The translations under genes and the position numbers were made by a program. Positions 1-5,668 of a stretch of DNA of 15,436 nucleotides are shown one piece after another. Each line of letters starts with the position of its first letter. Within the stretch, counting starts at the first letter, position 1. Source of the stretch: JAKAGZ01 sp964412105 (GTDB lineage: Bacteria > Bacteroidota > Ignavibacteria > Ignavibacteriales > Ignavibacteriaceae); contig CAYPNM010000062.1 in assembly GCA_964412105.1 (NCBI GenBank), positions 1 through 15,436 of the forward strand, in the 5' to 3' direction. Below the pieces are notes generated by a model that made no database searches, was not told where the DNA came from, and saw only the letters and a list, made by a program, of their open reading frames with translations.

Positions 1-66
1 CTATTGCGCTCCTATTGCGCTGCTATTGGGCTACTATTTAGTAGCAATTGCGCAACTATTGCCCAT
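1..66. repeat. Imperfect 11-bp tandem repeat, about six units
   Basis: Reading from base 1 in steps of 11, units begin CTATTGCGCTC, CTATTGCGCTG, CTATTGGGCTA, CTATTTAGTAG, CAATTGCGCAA and CTATTGCCCAT. The first three are nearly identical and the later ones diverge. A perfect palindrome, GCTACTA-TT-TAGTAGC (30-45), straddles units 3-5, and TTGCGC (15-20) can pair with GCGCAA (50-55). The array may continue to the left beyond the window. No function is recognised; replication slippage is the simplest origin. Confidence 0.6.
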
Positions 67-97
67 AGCATTCTTTATTAACTAATTAACATTTAAC

Positions 98-176
98 GGC
101 GGCTGAGTGTCCCGACAACGTCCAAAAGGACTTAGTCTGGATGCTTGTACCGCAGATAGGCGAGAAAGTCACCGCC
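98..176. other. GC-rich, possibly structured segment of unknown nature
   Basis: By hand count about 58% of positions 97-180 are G or C, well above the surroundings. The ends can pair (GGCGG 98-102 with CCGCC 172-176). Inside is a hairpin with GTCC (120-123), loop AAAA and GGAC (128-131), and an outer GAC (114-116) / GTC (135-137) pair. One plus frame is also open from 90 to a TGA at 294-296, with an ATG at 141 that would give 51 residues without recognisable motifs. It could be a decayed gene end, a small structured RNA or a repeat remnant; the sequence alone does not decide. Positions 177-359 otherwise contain only the palindrome at 214-231 and AT-rich DNA. Confidence 0.3.
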
Positions 177-213
177 AGGCTGTATCAAAAACTTTATTCA
201 TTCATATCATCTG

Positions 214-231
214 CAGTTCCACCCGGAGTTG
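214..231. repeat. Diverged palindrome upstream of the transposase gene
   Basis: CAGTTCC (214-220), loop ACCC, GGAGTTG (225-231). It forms a 7-bp stem if two G-T pairs are allowed. It matches the size, loop length and right arm of the perfect palindrome CAACTCC-TAAC-GGAGTTG at 831-848 on the other side of the transposase gene, so the two are probably copies of one element that bracket the gene. Confidence 0.45.
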
Positions 232-359
232 ATAAAATTATTATTAAGCCTTATCTTCAAAATCAACAAATCGATCCTTTTTTATTAAAAAATTGAGGGG
301 GAAATTATTAGCAATTTTTTAATATTCCTTTATTTCAATTAGAATTCCAAAAGATTAGA

Positions 360-821
360 ATGGCAAATACTTATACACAAATCTATTTGCAAATCGTAAT
401 AGTTGTAAGGGGCAGGCAATGTTTGATTCCCGAAGAGAAGAGGGAAAGACTTTGCAAATACATAACCGGTATAATCCAGAATAAGGGACACAAGCTTATA
501 GCAATAAACGGGGTGTCAAATCATATGCATTTTTTAGTCGGATTGAATCCTGCCGAAGCTTTATCAGTTCTTGTTAAAGAAGTTAAGAGATGTACAGCTA
601 ATTTTATAAATGAGCAAAAGTGGGTAAAAGGAAGGTTTAGCTGGCAAGAGGGTTATGGAGCGTTTTCGTACTCTCGTTCACAATTAGATAATGTCATTCA
701 ATATGTTGCCAACCAGGAGATACACCATAAGAAAAAGACGTTTAGAGAAGAATATGTAGAGATGTTGAAAAAGTTTGAGGTGATGTATAATGAAAAGTTT
801 ATCTTTGAAGATATAGATTAG
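360..821 (+). CDS. IS200/IS605-like Y1 (HUH) transposase, RAYT type
   Basis: A 153-residue single-domain Y1 transposase, the size of IS200-type TnpA. These enzymes nick and rejoin single-stranded DNA at hairpin substrates through a 5'-phosphotyrosine link; REP-associated members act on dispersed palindromes. The metal-binding HUH pair is His55-Met-His57 in SNHMHFLVGL. The likely nucleophile is Tyr115, followed four residues later by Gln119 (QYVANQEIHHKK), the usual Y-x3-Q spacing. The start MANTYTQIY and the segment KGRFSWQEGYGAFSYSRSQLD are typical of the Bacteroidota-type subfamily. The catalytic residues are intact, so it may be active. No TnpB or second transposase gene adjoins it. Palindromes on both sides and the cluster at 831-1148 support a RAYT that mobilises its own repeats rather than a classical insertion sequence (inference). 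No clear Shine-Dalgarno sequence precedes the ATG. Confidence 0.9.
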   Translation: MANTYTQIYLQIVIVVRGRQCLIPEEKRERLCKYITGIIQNKGHKLIAINGVSNHMHFLVGLNPAEALSVLVKEVKRCTANFINEQKWVKGRFSWQEGYGAFSYSRSQLDNVIQYVANQEIHHKKKTFREEYVEMLKKFEVMYNEKFIFEDID

Positions 822-830
822 TTTTTAGTA

Positions 831-848
831 CAACTCCTAACGGAGTTG
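831..848. repeat. Palindrome just downstream of the transposase gene
   Basis: CAACTCC (831-837), loop TAAC, GGAGTTG (842-848): a perfect 7-bp stem starting 9 bp after the transposase stop codon. It may also act as a weak transcription stop, but no T-tract follows. It pairs in type with the diverged copy at 214-231. Confidence 0.7.
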
Positions 849-871
849 GTGAATGATACGGGAAGTATTTC

Positions 872-901
872 TATTACAAACGTTCAATCCCTCCGGGATT
901 G
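872..901 (+). repeat. REP-like unit A: conserved 13-mer plus palindrome
   Basis: TATTACAAACGTT (872-884) is followed directly by CAATCCC (885-891), loop TCC, GGGATTG (895-901). The 13-mer recurs in inverted orientation next to the palindromes at 953-972 and 1076-1095. This gives each unit an asymmetric conserved head beside a hairpin, as in REP elements that RAYTs recognise. Confidence 0.65.
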
Positions 902-933
902 ATAAATCAAAAAAATAGTATTTCAAATACGTC

Positions 934-1025
934 CTGTAATTAATTGCGAAGCTTATTCCCGTTAGGGAATAAACGTTTGTAATAAAAATAGCCCCAAGAT
1001 ACATACAATCCCGTAGGGATTGAAC
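934..1025. repeat. 92-bp direct repeat, copy 1
   Basis: Identical over 92 bp to 1057-1148. It contains the palindrome TTATTCCC (953-960) - GTTA - GGGAATAA (965-972), then AACGTTTGTAATA (972-984), the reverse complement of the 13-mer at 872-884. A second palindrome follows: CAATCCC (1006-1012) - GTA - GGGATTG (1016-1022). With unit A it forms a head-to-head pair resembling a BIME. Confidence 0.85.
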
Positions 1026-1056
1026 AAATGATTAGATATTATATCTAAAACGCTTT

Positions 1057-1148
1057 CTGTAATTAATTGCGAAGCTTATTCCCGTTAGGGAATAAACGTT
1101 TGTAATAAAAATAGCCCCAAGATACATACAATCCCGTAGGGATTGAAC
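1057..1148. repeat. 92-bp direct repeat, copy 2
   Basis: Exact copy of 934-1025, offset 123 bp, separated from copy 1 by 31 bp. Its palindromes lie at 1076-1095 and 1129-1145, and its inverted 13-mer at 1095-1107. The lack of any mismatch implies recent duplication or gene conversion. The whole 822-1244 interval contains no gene; it holds these repeats and the hairpins near 1186-1235. Confidence 0.85.
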
Positions 1149-1185
1149 CTTAACAACTAACCATTTATTTAAGTTATATATATTA

Positions 1186-1235
1186 GTGGACAGAAGGAAA
1201 ATATTCTCAATATCTATCTGTCCACCGTCTGTGGA
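1186..1235. terminator. Hairpin region after the DUF2911 gene, possible terminator
   Basis: GTGGACAG (1186-1193) pairs with CTGTCCAC (1218-1225), enclosing a smaller ATATT-CTC-AATAT hairpin (1201-1213). An alternative stem is TCCAC (1221-1225) with GTGGA (1231-1235). It lies 10-60 bp past the stop codon of the minus-strand gene. No good T-tract follows on the minus strand, so termination is only a possibility. Confidence 0.3.
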
Positions 1236-1244
1236 GGCTTTTGA

Positions 1245-2297
1245 TTATTGAAGGCTTTGTATTGTTTTGGAAATTCTGTCTTTCTGAGCTTGATCATCGG
1301 TCATCTTTAATGCCTTTTCATAGTTCTTAAGCGCCAGTTCCTTATTACCGCTTTTTGCATAAGCTTCTGCTAAACTGTCATATACATTCCAGGAATCCGG
1401 ATGCTTATCAATGTTTCTCTTAAATGTTTCAATCGCTTTATCATAATTTTGCATATTCAAATATTGATATCCCAGTAAATTAATTTCATTTTCAGTGGCA
1501 ATATCCCAGGCATCATCTAATAATTTACCGGCTTCTTCTGACTTGCCAAGCTTATTCAGCAAGCCTGCTTTTACTCTCAGATTAGAAAAAGTCTTGGTGA
1601 TTGAAATCGATTTATCAGCCCATTTCATTCCCTCATCAAGGTTAATATCATTCTGTAAACAATAAGCTGCGGCCTGGTTAAACGGCTGCCAGTAAAATCC
1701 TGCCAGCCCCGTTAATTCTTTTCGGATGCTTGCCAGTACAACGTTTTTAACATCTACATCCACCTTGAATGAAACATTTAATTTCTCCCAGTGAAGATTT
1801 ACCTCAACGGAATTAGCAACCGGATTTGTAAAACTGTATGTCAAAGCTTCAACAAAATCCACTGTTTGAGGCTTGACCTTTATTCGGAGGGCATCGTGGT
1901 CAGAATTGTAGAAGAAACTTCCCCACGCAGCGTTATCCTTGCTGAAAATTATTGTCCATTCATTTTCAGTTGGAATCATATGCAGACCATATTTGCCGGC
2001 CGGCAGATCCATTCCATTGATCTTAACATTGTCTGAAAAAAAGATTGTCGTATTTTCATTTGCACCAGCTCGCCAGACCTCGTTATAAGGCACAAGTCCT
2101 CCCCATATCTTTCTTCCCTTGACCAGTGGTCTGTGATAATCAATCGAAATTTCCGTAAGTCCGATTGTTTGTGCTACAGAAGCCTTCTGGCTTAGTTGCG
2201 GAAATGTGAGCTGAGGCTGAGATAATATTTCATGCGGCAGAAAAGCAAACACTGCTAGAACAAATGCCACGCAAAAAAGGTTTTTACTAAAATTCAT
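1245..2297 (-). CDS. Exported DUF2911 protein with C-terminal TPR repeats
   Basis: 350 residues. The N-terminus (MNFSKNLFCVAFVLAVFAFL) is a classical signal peptide, with likely cleavage near residues 26-28 (ILSQP), so the protein is probably periplasmic or outer-membrane associated. Residues about 30-180 match DUF2911, a domain of unknown function common in Bacteroidota: see the stretches VAQTIGLTEISIDYHRP, KIWGGLVPYNEVWRAGANE and LPAGKYGLHMIPTENEWTII. Residues about 225-345 are helical, and the best TPR units are at about 273-335 (YDKAIETFKRNIDKHPDSW and YAKSGNKELALKNYEKALK). The start is supported by AGGAG six bases before the ATG. It stands alone: 212 bp separate it from asnA, whose terminator lies in that gap. 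The biochemical role is unknown; TPRs suggest a protein-binding function. Confidence 0.85.
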   Translation of the reverse strand: MNFSKNLFCVAFVLAVFAFLPHEILSQPQLTFPQLSQKASVAQTIGLTEISIDYHRPLVKGRKIWGGLVPYNEVWRAGANENTTIFFSDNVKINGMDLPAGKYGLHMIPTENEWTIIFSKDNAAWGSFFYNSDHDALRIKVKPQTVDFVEALTYSFTNPVANSVEVNLHWEKLNVSFKVDVDVKNVVLASIRKELTGLAGFYWQPFNQAAAYCLQNDINLDEGMKWADKSISITKTFSNLRVKAGLLNKLGKSEEAGKLLDDAWDIATENEINLLGYQYLNMQNYDKAIETFKRNIDKHPDSWNVYDSLAEAYAKSGNKELALKNYEKALKMTDDQAQKDRISKTIQSLQ

Positions 2298-2452
2298 ATT
2301 ATTCTCCTTTTTATAATTCGGCTAAATCTATGCAGCCAAAAAGGAAAACTTTACAGATTTATGATGAATGGTAGGTAATGATTTTCAAAAAATAAACAGA
2401 TTTTTTTGATAATCAGAAAAAGTATGTAAGTCCTTTGTATTCAGGAAATTAT

Positions 2453-2479
2453 AAAAAAAACCGCGACGAATTGTCGCGG
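2453..2479 (-). terminator. Rho-independent terminator of asnA
   Basis: On the minus strand CCGCGAC, loop AATTC, GTCGCGG forms a perfect 7-bp GC-rich stem (plus-strand arms 2461-2467 and 2473-2479) followed by eight T (A-tract 2453-2460 on the plus strand). It starts about 30 bp after the asnA stop codon and separates asnA from the DUF2911 gene. Confidence 0.9.
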
Positions 2480-2509
2480 CTAAATCATATCGAACTGATT
2501 TTTTACAAA

Positions 2510-3640
2510 CTAATTCAGAACGTAGATATTCTTCTTCTCACAGATCTCCTTCAATATTTGCGGCCATACGGTTACACTTACTTCACCAAGATGAGCTTTC
2601 TTTAGCAAATACATAAGAGTACGTGACTGCCCGATTCCACCGCCGATGCTCAATGGAATTTCATCATTAACAATAGCTTTATGATATGGATAATTCAGAA
2701 AATCCATTTGCCCTGTTAACAAAAGCTGCTGCTTCAGTGTAACAGCATTAACACGGATTCCCATTGAAGTTAATTCGTGTCTTCTTTTAGTAACATGGTT
2801 CCATACCAGTATATCACCATTTAAACCATGCATCTTTCTACCGTCATCCGATCTGGTTTCGGTTACCCAGTCATCATAATCCGCTGCTCTCATTTCGTGC
2901 GGATAACCGTCATTTAATGTCCAGCCAATACCGATAATGAAAATCGCGGGATATTCCTGCAGAATTGCAGTTTCTCTCTGCTTTCTGGGCATATCAGGAT
3001 ATTTGCTTAAAATATCTTCCGCATGCATAAATACTATTTCATCAGGCAGATTTGGATACTTGGAATTTTTCAACTGAGGGAAAGCATCCTGAATATATGT
3101 TTCAGCACCTTTAAATACTTTCCAGATTTTTCTTACAGTATCTTTTAGAAAATTTAGACTTCTGTCAGCCGGCTTGATCACTCTTTCCCAGTCCCATTGA
3201 TCCACATAAATGCTGTGATCGTGATCAAGAAAATAATCTTTTCGTACCGCACGCATATCTGTACATAGTCCTTCTCCTGGCTTCAAATCGAATTCTTTCA
3301 GCGCAACCCTTTTCCATTTAGTAGCTGCCTGAACAACCTGCGCGTCTATCGGATGCTTATCGTAATCGTTCTTTATGTGAAATTGAATCGGAGACCTTGA
3401 TCCATCACGGTCAAGATAATCATTAACTCCGCTATTTACATCCACAATAAGGGGAACCTGGACCATCATCAGGTTTAATTCCTTGCAGAGATTGTCTTCA
3501 AAATATCTCCTTAACAAATGGATGGCTTTTTGTGTGTCCTTTCTGTTCAAAAGAGATGTGTAATCGTTAGGCAGAACTTTTTCCAGTTCATTGTAATTAC
3601 CAATACCCGGACCTGCTAAATCAGCTTTTTTATCGCTCAT
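2510..3640 (-). CDS. asnA: Aspartate-ammonia ligase (asparagine synthetase A)
   Basis: 376 residues, longer than the roughly 330-residue E. coli enzyme, mainly because of about 30 extra N-terminal residues. AsnA makes asparagine from aspartate, ammonia and ATP via an aspartyl-AMP intermediate; its fold resembles class II aminoacyl-tRNA synthetases. Family stretches include VQVPLIVDVNSGVNDYLD (61-78), PIDAQVVQAATKWKR (97-111), LCTDMRAVRKD (125-135), IYVDQWDWE (144-152) and the class II motif 3-like SIGGGIGQSR (331-340) with its arginine. The ATG has GGGGG five bases upstream. It is transcribed alone: a strong terminator follows, and 165 bp of AT-rich DNA with an FNR-type palindrome precedes it. 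Ammonia-dependent asparagine synthesis fits an organism with ammonium available; regulation by a CRP/FNR protein is inference. Confidence 0.96.
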   Translation of the reverse strand: MSDKKADLAGPGIGNYNELEKVLPNDYTSLLNRKDTQKAIHLLRRYFEDNLCKELNLMMVQVPLIVDVNSGVNDYLDRDGSRSPIQFHIKNDYDKHPIDAQVVQAATKWKRVALKEFDLKPGEGLCTDMRAVRKDYFLDHDHSIYVDQWDWERVIKPADRSLNFLKDTVRKIWKVFKGAETYIQDAFPQLKNSKYPNLPDEIVFMHAEDILSKYPDMPRKQRETAILQEYPAIFIIGIGWTLNDGYPHEMRAADYDDWVTETRSDDGRKMHGLNGDILVWNHVTKRRHELTSMGIRVNAVTLKQQLLLTGQMDFLNYPYHKAIVNDEIPLSIGGGIGQSRTLMYLLKKAHLGEVSVTVWPQILKEICEKKNIYVLN

Positions 3641-3730
3641 ATTATCCCCCGATAATGTGTTAAAATGATTTTTAATTAGAAGTGAATTTTAATATTTCCC
3701 CCTCCCTTATATTAATCAATATTATTTAAA

Positions 3731-3744
3731 TTGATCTTTATCAA
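3731..3744. promoter_or_regulatory. Perfect FNR-type palindrome upstream of asnA
   Basis: TTGAT-CTTT-ATCAA matches the TTGAT-N4-ATCAA consensus of the CRP/FNR superfamily (FNR, HcpR and relatives) at every specified base. Its centre lies about 98 bp upstream of the asnA start codon, in the asnA/DCC gap. A possible -10-like TAATAT lies on the minus strand at 3714-3709, slightly too close for standard class II activation. A chance match in AT-rich DNA is possible. Confidence 0.4.
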
Positions 3745-3805
3745 ATAAAATAAAAAAATCCTTTAAAATCTATCCAAAACATAATTATGAAATTCGAATA
3801 ATTAC

Positions 3806-4213
3806 TTAAATGATAAATCTACTTATTTCTTCGCTGCTTGGTACTCGGCAGGAATTTCTTTTGCCGAAAATTGCATATCGATACTTAGCAATTAGATCAT
3901 AAATGAAATTACGCAAATGACGCGGTATAACTTTAAGAAGATACAATATCTTCCAGACTGATTTTAACTCTTTAGCAATTTCAAGAACGGCATCAGATCT
4001 TGCAAAATAATTCCTCCCCTTTATGAAAATAATCGAATCAATATTTTTATTTTCTATCATAAACTGATTAGCAATCTTCTTCCCCGCATCTGATTGAAGC
4101 GTAGCAAATTTTAGCGTTTTATCTTTATCTCTCTTGATAATAAAATCAACCCAGTAATTGCAGAAATTACAGATGCCGTCAAAAAGAATTATATATGAAT
4201 TTGTTGAAGTCAT
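3806..4213 (-). CDS. DCC-family thiol-disulfide oxidoreductase-like protein (DUF393)
   Basis: 135 residues, the usual length for the family. The signature DGICNFCNYWVDFIIKRD (12-29) holds the DxxCxxC motif that names the DCC family: Asp12, Cys15, Cys18. The next segment, LKFATLQSDAGKKI (34-47), and the C-terminal FGKRNSCRVPSSEEISRF (116-133) are also typical. The Cys pair suggests a thioredoxin-like redox role, but substrates are not established. There is no signal peptide, so it is probably cytoplasmic. It lies between asnA and the CNNM/CorC gene with gaps of 165 and 205 bp, so it is probably transcribed alone. No convincing Shine-Dalgarno sequence precedes the ATG. Confidence 0.88.
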   Translation of the reverse strand: MTSTNSYIILFDGICNFCNYWVDFIIKRDKDKTLKFATLQSDAGKKIANQFMIENKNIDSIIFIKGRNYFARSDAVLEIAKELKSVWKILYLLKVIPRHLRNFIYDLIAKYRYAIFGKRNSCRVPSSEEISRFII

Positions 4214-4260
4214 TAAGGAGAGTATTTACTAAAAAGCGTAGTATGCTGATTCCATAAATT

Positions 4261-4310
4261 GTCATCCCGAACCTGTCTGCCGATAGGCAGGCTTGTTTCG
4301 GGATCTTTTT
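4261..4310. repeat. GTCATCCCGAA-type dispersed hairpin repeat
   Basis: The outer arms ATCCCGAA (4264-4271) and TTCGGGAT (4297-4304) pair perfectly. Inside them CTGCC (4277-4281), loop GATA and GGCAG (4286-4290) form a second stem. TTTTT follows at 4306-4310, so the plus strand looks like a terminator, although no plus-strand gene precedes it. I recall near-identical elements as widespread intergenic repeats in Ignavibacteriota/Bacteroidota-type genomes; only one copy is in this window, so the repeat status rests on that recollection. Confidence 0.6.
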
Positions 4311-4418
4311 ACCGTTTTTAGATCCTGAATTAAATTCGGAATTATATATAATTTTCTATCGCTTAAAATGGATCCAGGTCGCCTCCAAAATTAGGACCTA
4401 TCATCCATCTAATTACTT

Positions 4419-5642
4419 TCACTCATTAATCACTGTAAGCTTCACAAGATCGATCTTGGTATTTGACCCTCTGGCTATCAGGAATGTAAATTTATCAATA
4501 ATCACAATTTCACCCTGTTCTGGGATTCTGCCCGTTTTAGCTGAAATATAACCACCAATCGTTTCATAATCTCCTGTTGGAATTTCCAGATCATACTTTT
4601 CATTTATAAAATCCACTTCCACTTTTCCACTGATAAGATAGGTATCAGCAGCTATCCTTCTGCAGATATTTTCTTCGACATCATATTCATCTTTTATTTC
4701 GCCGAAAAGTTCCTCTATAAGATCTTCCATTGTAACTATACCGGCCGTGCCGCCGAACTCATCAATTACTACTGCAATAGAAACACCCTTTTCGAGAAAC
4801 TCGTTCATCATATCAATGCTCTTTTTTGTTTCAGGTACAAAAATTACATCTCGTATTATACTGTGAAGGTCAGTCGGATTTTTAAACAAATCATAGGCTA
4901 ATAATATTCCCTTTATATTATCGAGATTGTCATCATAAACGATAAGTTTGGAAAAACCTGATTCTATAAAAACATTAAGTGCATAGTCAATATTTTCGTG
5001 TATCTCCACGCCGACAATTTCTGTCCGCGGCCTCATTGCTTCATAAACTCGCTGATCAGCAAGGTCAAGTACTTTGCTGATTATATCGCTTTCCTTTTCA
5101 TTTACGACACCGGCTTCGTGGCTTTCCTGCACTAGATCTTCTATATCCTCCCTGCTGAAAATATGCCTGATATTTTCCTTACTCAGATTTGAAGACTGAG
5201 TAAGAAGTGATGAAAGTGAGGAAAACACTTTCACGAAAGGATAAAGCACGAAAGAGACTACTCTGACAGGGATAGCGGAGATCAATATAACTCTGTCAGC
5301 AAGTTCACGCGAAAAATACTTTGGGATTAATTCACCAAAGATTAACAATAAGAAAGTAGAAATTAGCAGGATGGTGTATTCGTTAAATCCAAAAAGTGAT
5401 GCTAATAAAACAGTGCTCAATGATGCAAAAGCTACATTTATGACATTATTGCTGATCAGAATGGTAGAAAAGAAATTGTTTGGATTATTTATGAAATAGT
5501 TTGCATTCCGGGCTGACAGATTATTCTTCCTGGCTTTAATTTCTATTTTTATTTTATTGGCTACAACAAAAGCGATTTCCGCACCAGCAAAAAAGCCGCT
5601 AAGTATAATTAAGCCAATTAATATTACAAGGTCGTTAATCAT
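4419..5642 (-). CDS. CNNM/HlyC-CorC family membrane protein with CBS pair
   Basis: 407 residues with the family's standard domain order. The N-terminal CNNM/DUF21 membrane domain (about 1-145) has hydrophobic segments near 3-28, 57-84, 88-106 and 118-142, with the marker FFAGAEIAF (17-25) and FGELIPK (102-108). A linker (160-200) leads to two CBS motifs (about 203-315), ending in the hallmark VVIDEFGGTAGIVTMEDLIE (291-310). The CorC/HlyC domain (about 325-405) includes DYETIGGYI (358-366). Relatives are linked to Mg2+/Co2+ efflux or resistance; the hemolysin name is historical. It is the last gene of the packed minus block, 26 bp after the UbiA-family gene, and has no visible Shine-Dalgarno sequence. 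Transport specificity cannot be read from the sequence. Confidence 0.92.
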   Translation of the reverse strand: MINDLVILIGLIILSGFFAGAEIAFVVANKIKIEIKARKNNLSARNANYFINNPNNFFSTILISNNVINVAFASLSTVLLASLFGFNEYTILLISTFLLLIFGELIPKYFSRELADRVILISAIPVRVVSFVLYPFVKVFSSLSSLLTQSSNLSKENIRHIFSREDIEDLVQESHEAGVVNEKESDIISKVLDLADQRVYEAMRPRTEIVGVEIHENIDYALNVFIESGFSKLIVYDDNLDNIKGILLAYDLFKNPTDLHSIIRDVIFVPETKKSIDMMNEFLEKGVSIAVVIDEFGGTAGIVTMEDLIEELFGEIKDEYDVEENICRRIAADTYLISGKVEVDFINEKYDLEIPTGDYETIGGYISAKTGRIPEQGEIVIIDKFTFLIARGSNTKIDLVKLTVINE

Positions 5643-5668
5643 AACACATAATAGTCGGAAATATGTTA

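Noticed and set aside
91..140. Possible integron attC-like site (TTTAACGGCGG motif)
   Set aside because: No matching core sites at correct spacing, no integrase and no cassette array.
90..296. A small plus-strand gene (ATG at 141, 51 residues)
   Set aside because: No recognisable domain, no ribosome binding site, and it covers the palindrome at 214-231; kept only as part of the unexplained GC-rich segment.
453..464. MutL nuclease motif change (DQHV instead of DQHA; numbers are MutL residues) as evidence of a defect
   Set aside because: The metal-binding Asp, His and Glu residues are retained and Ala-to-Val is conservative; CPHGRP and SCKAAIKAGD are intact.
934..1148. Repeats resembling a short CRISPR array
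   Set aside because: Only two 92-bp copies with one 31-bp spacer, each with several palindromes; the length is far outside CRISPR repeat size, and no cas gene is present.
4340..4353. Perfect palindrome AATTATATATAATT
   Set aside because: Only A and T, easily produced by chance in this composition, with no positional support as an operator.
4369..4405. Possible terminator hairpin after the CNNM-type gene (GGTC/GACC with GGAT/ATCC)
   Set aside because: Short arms, long loop and no T-tract on the minus strand.
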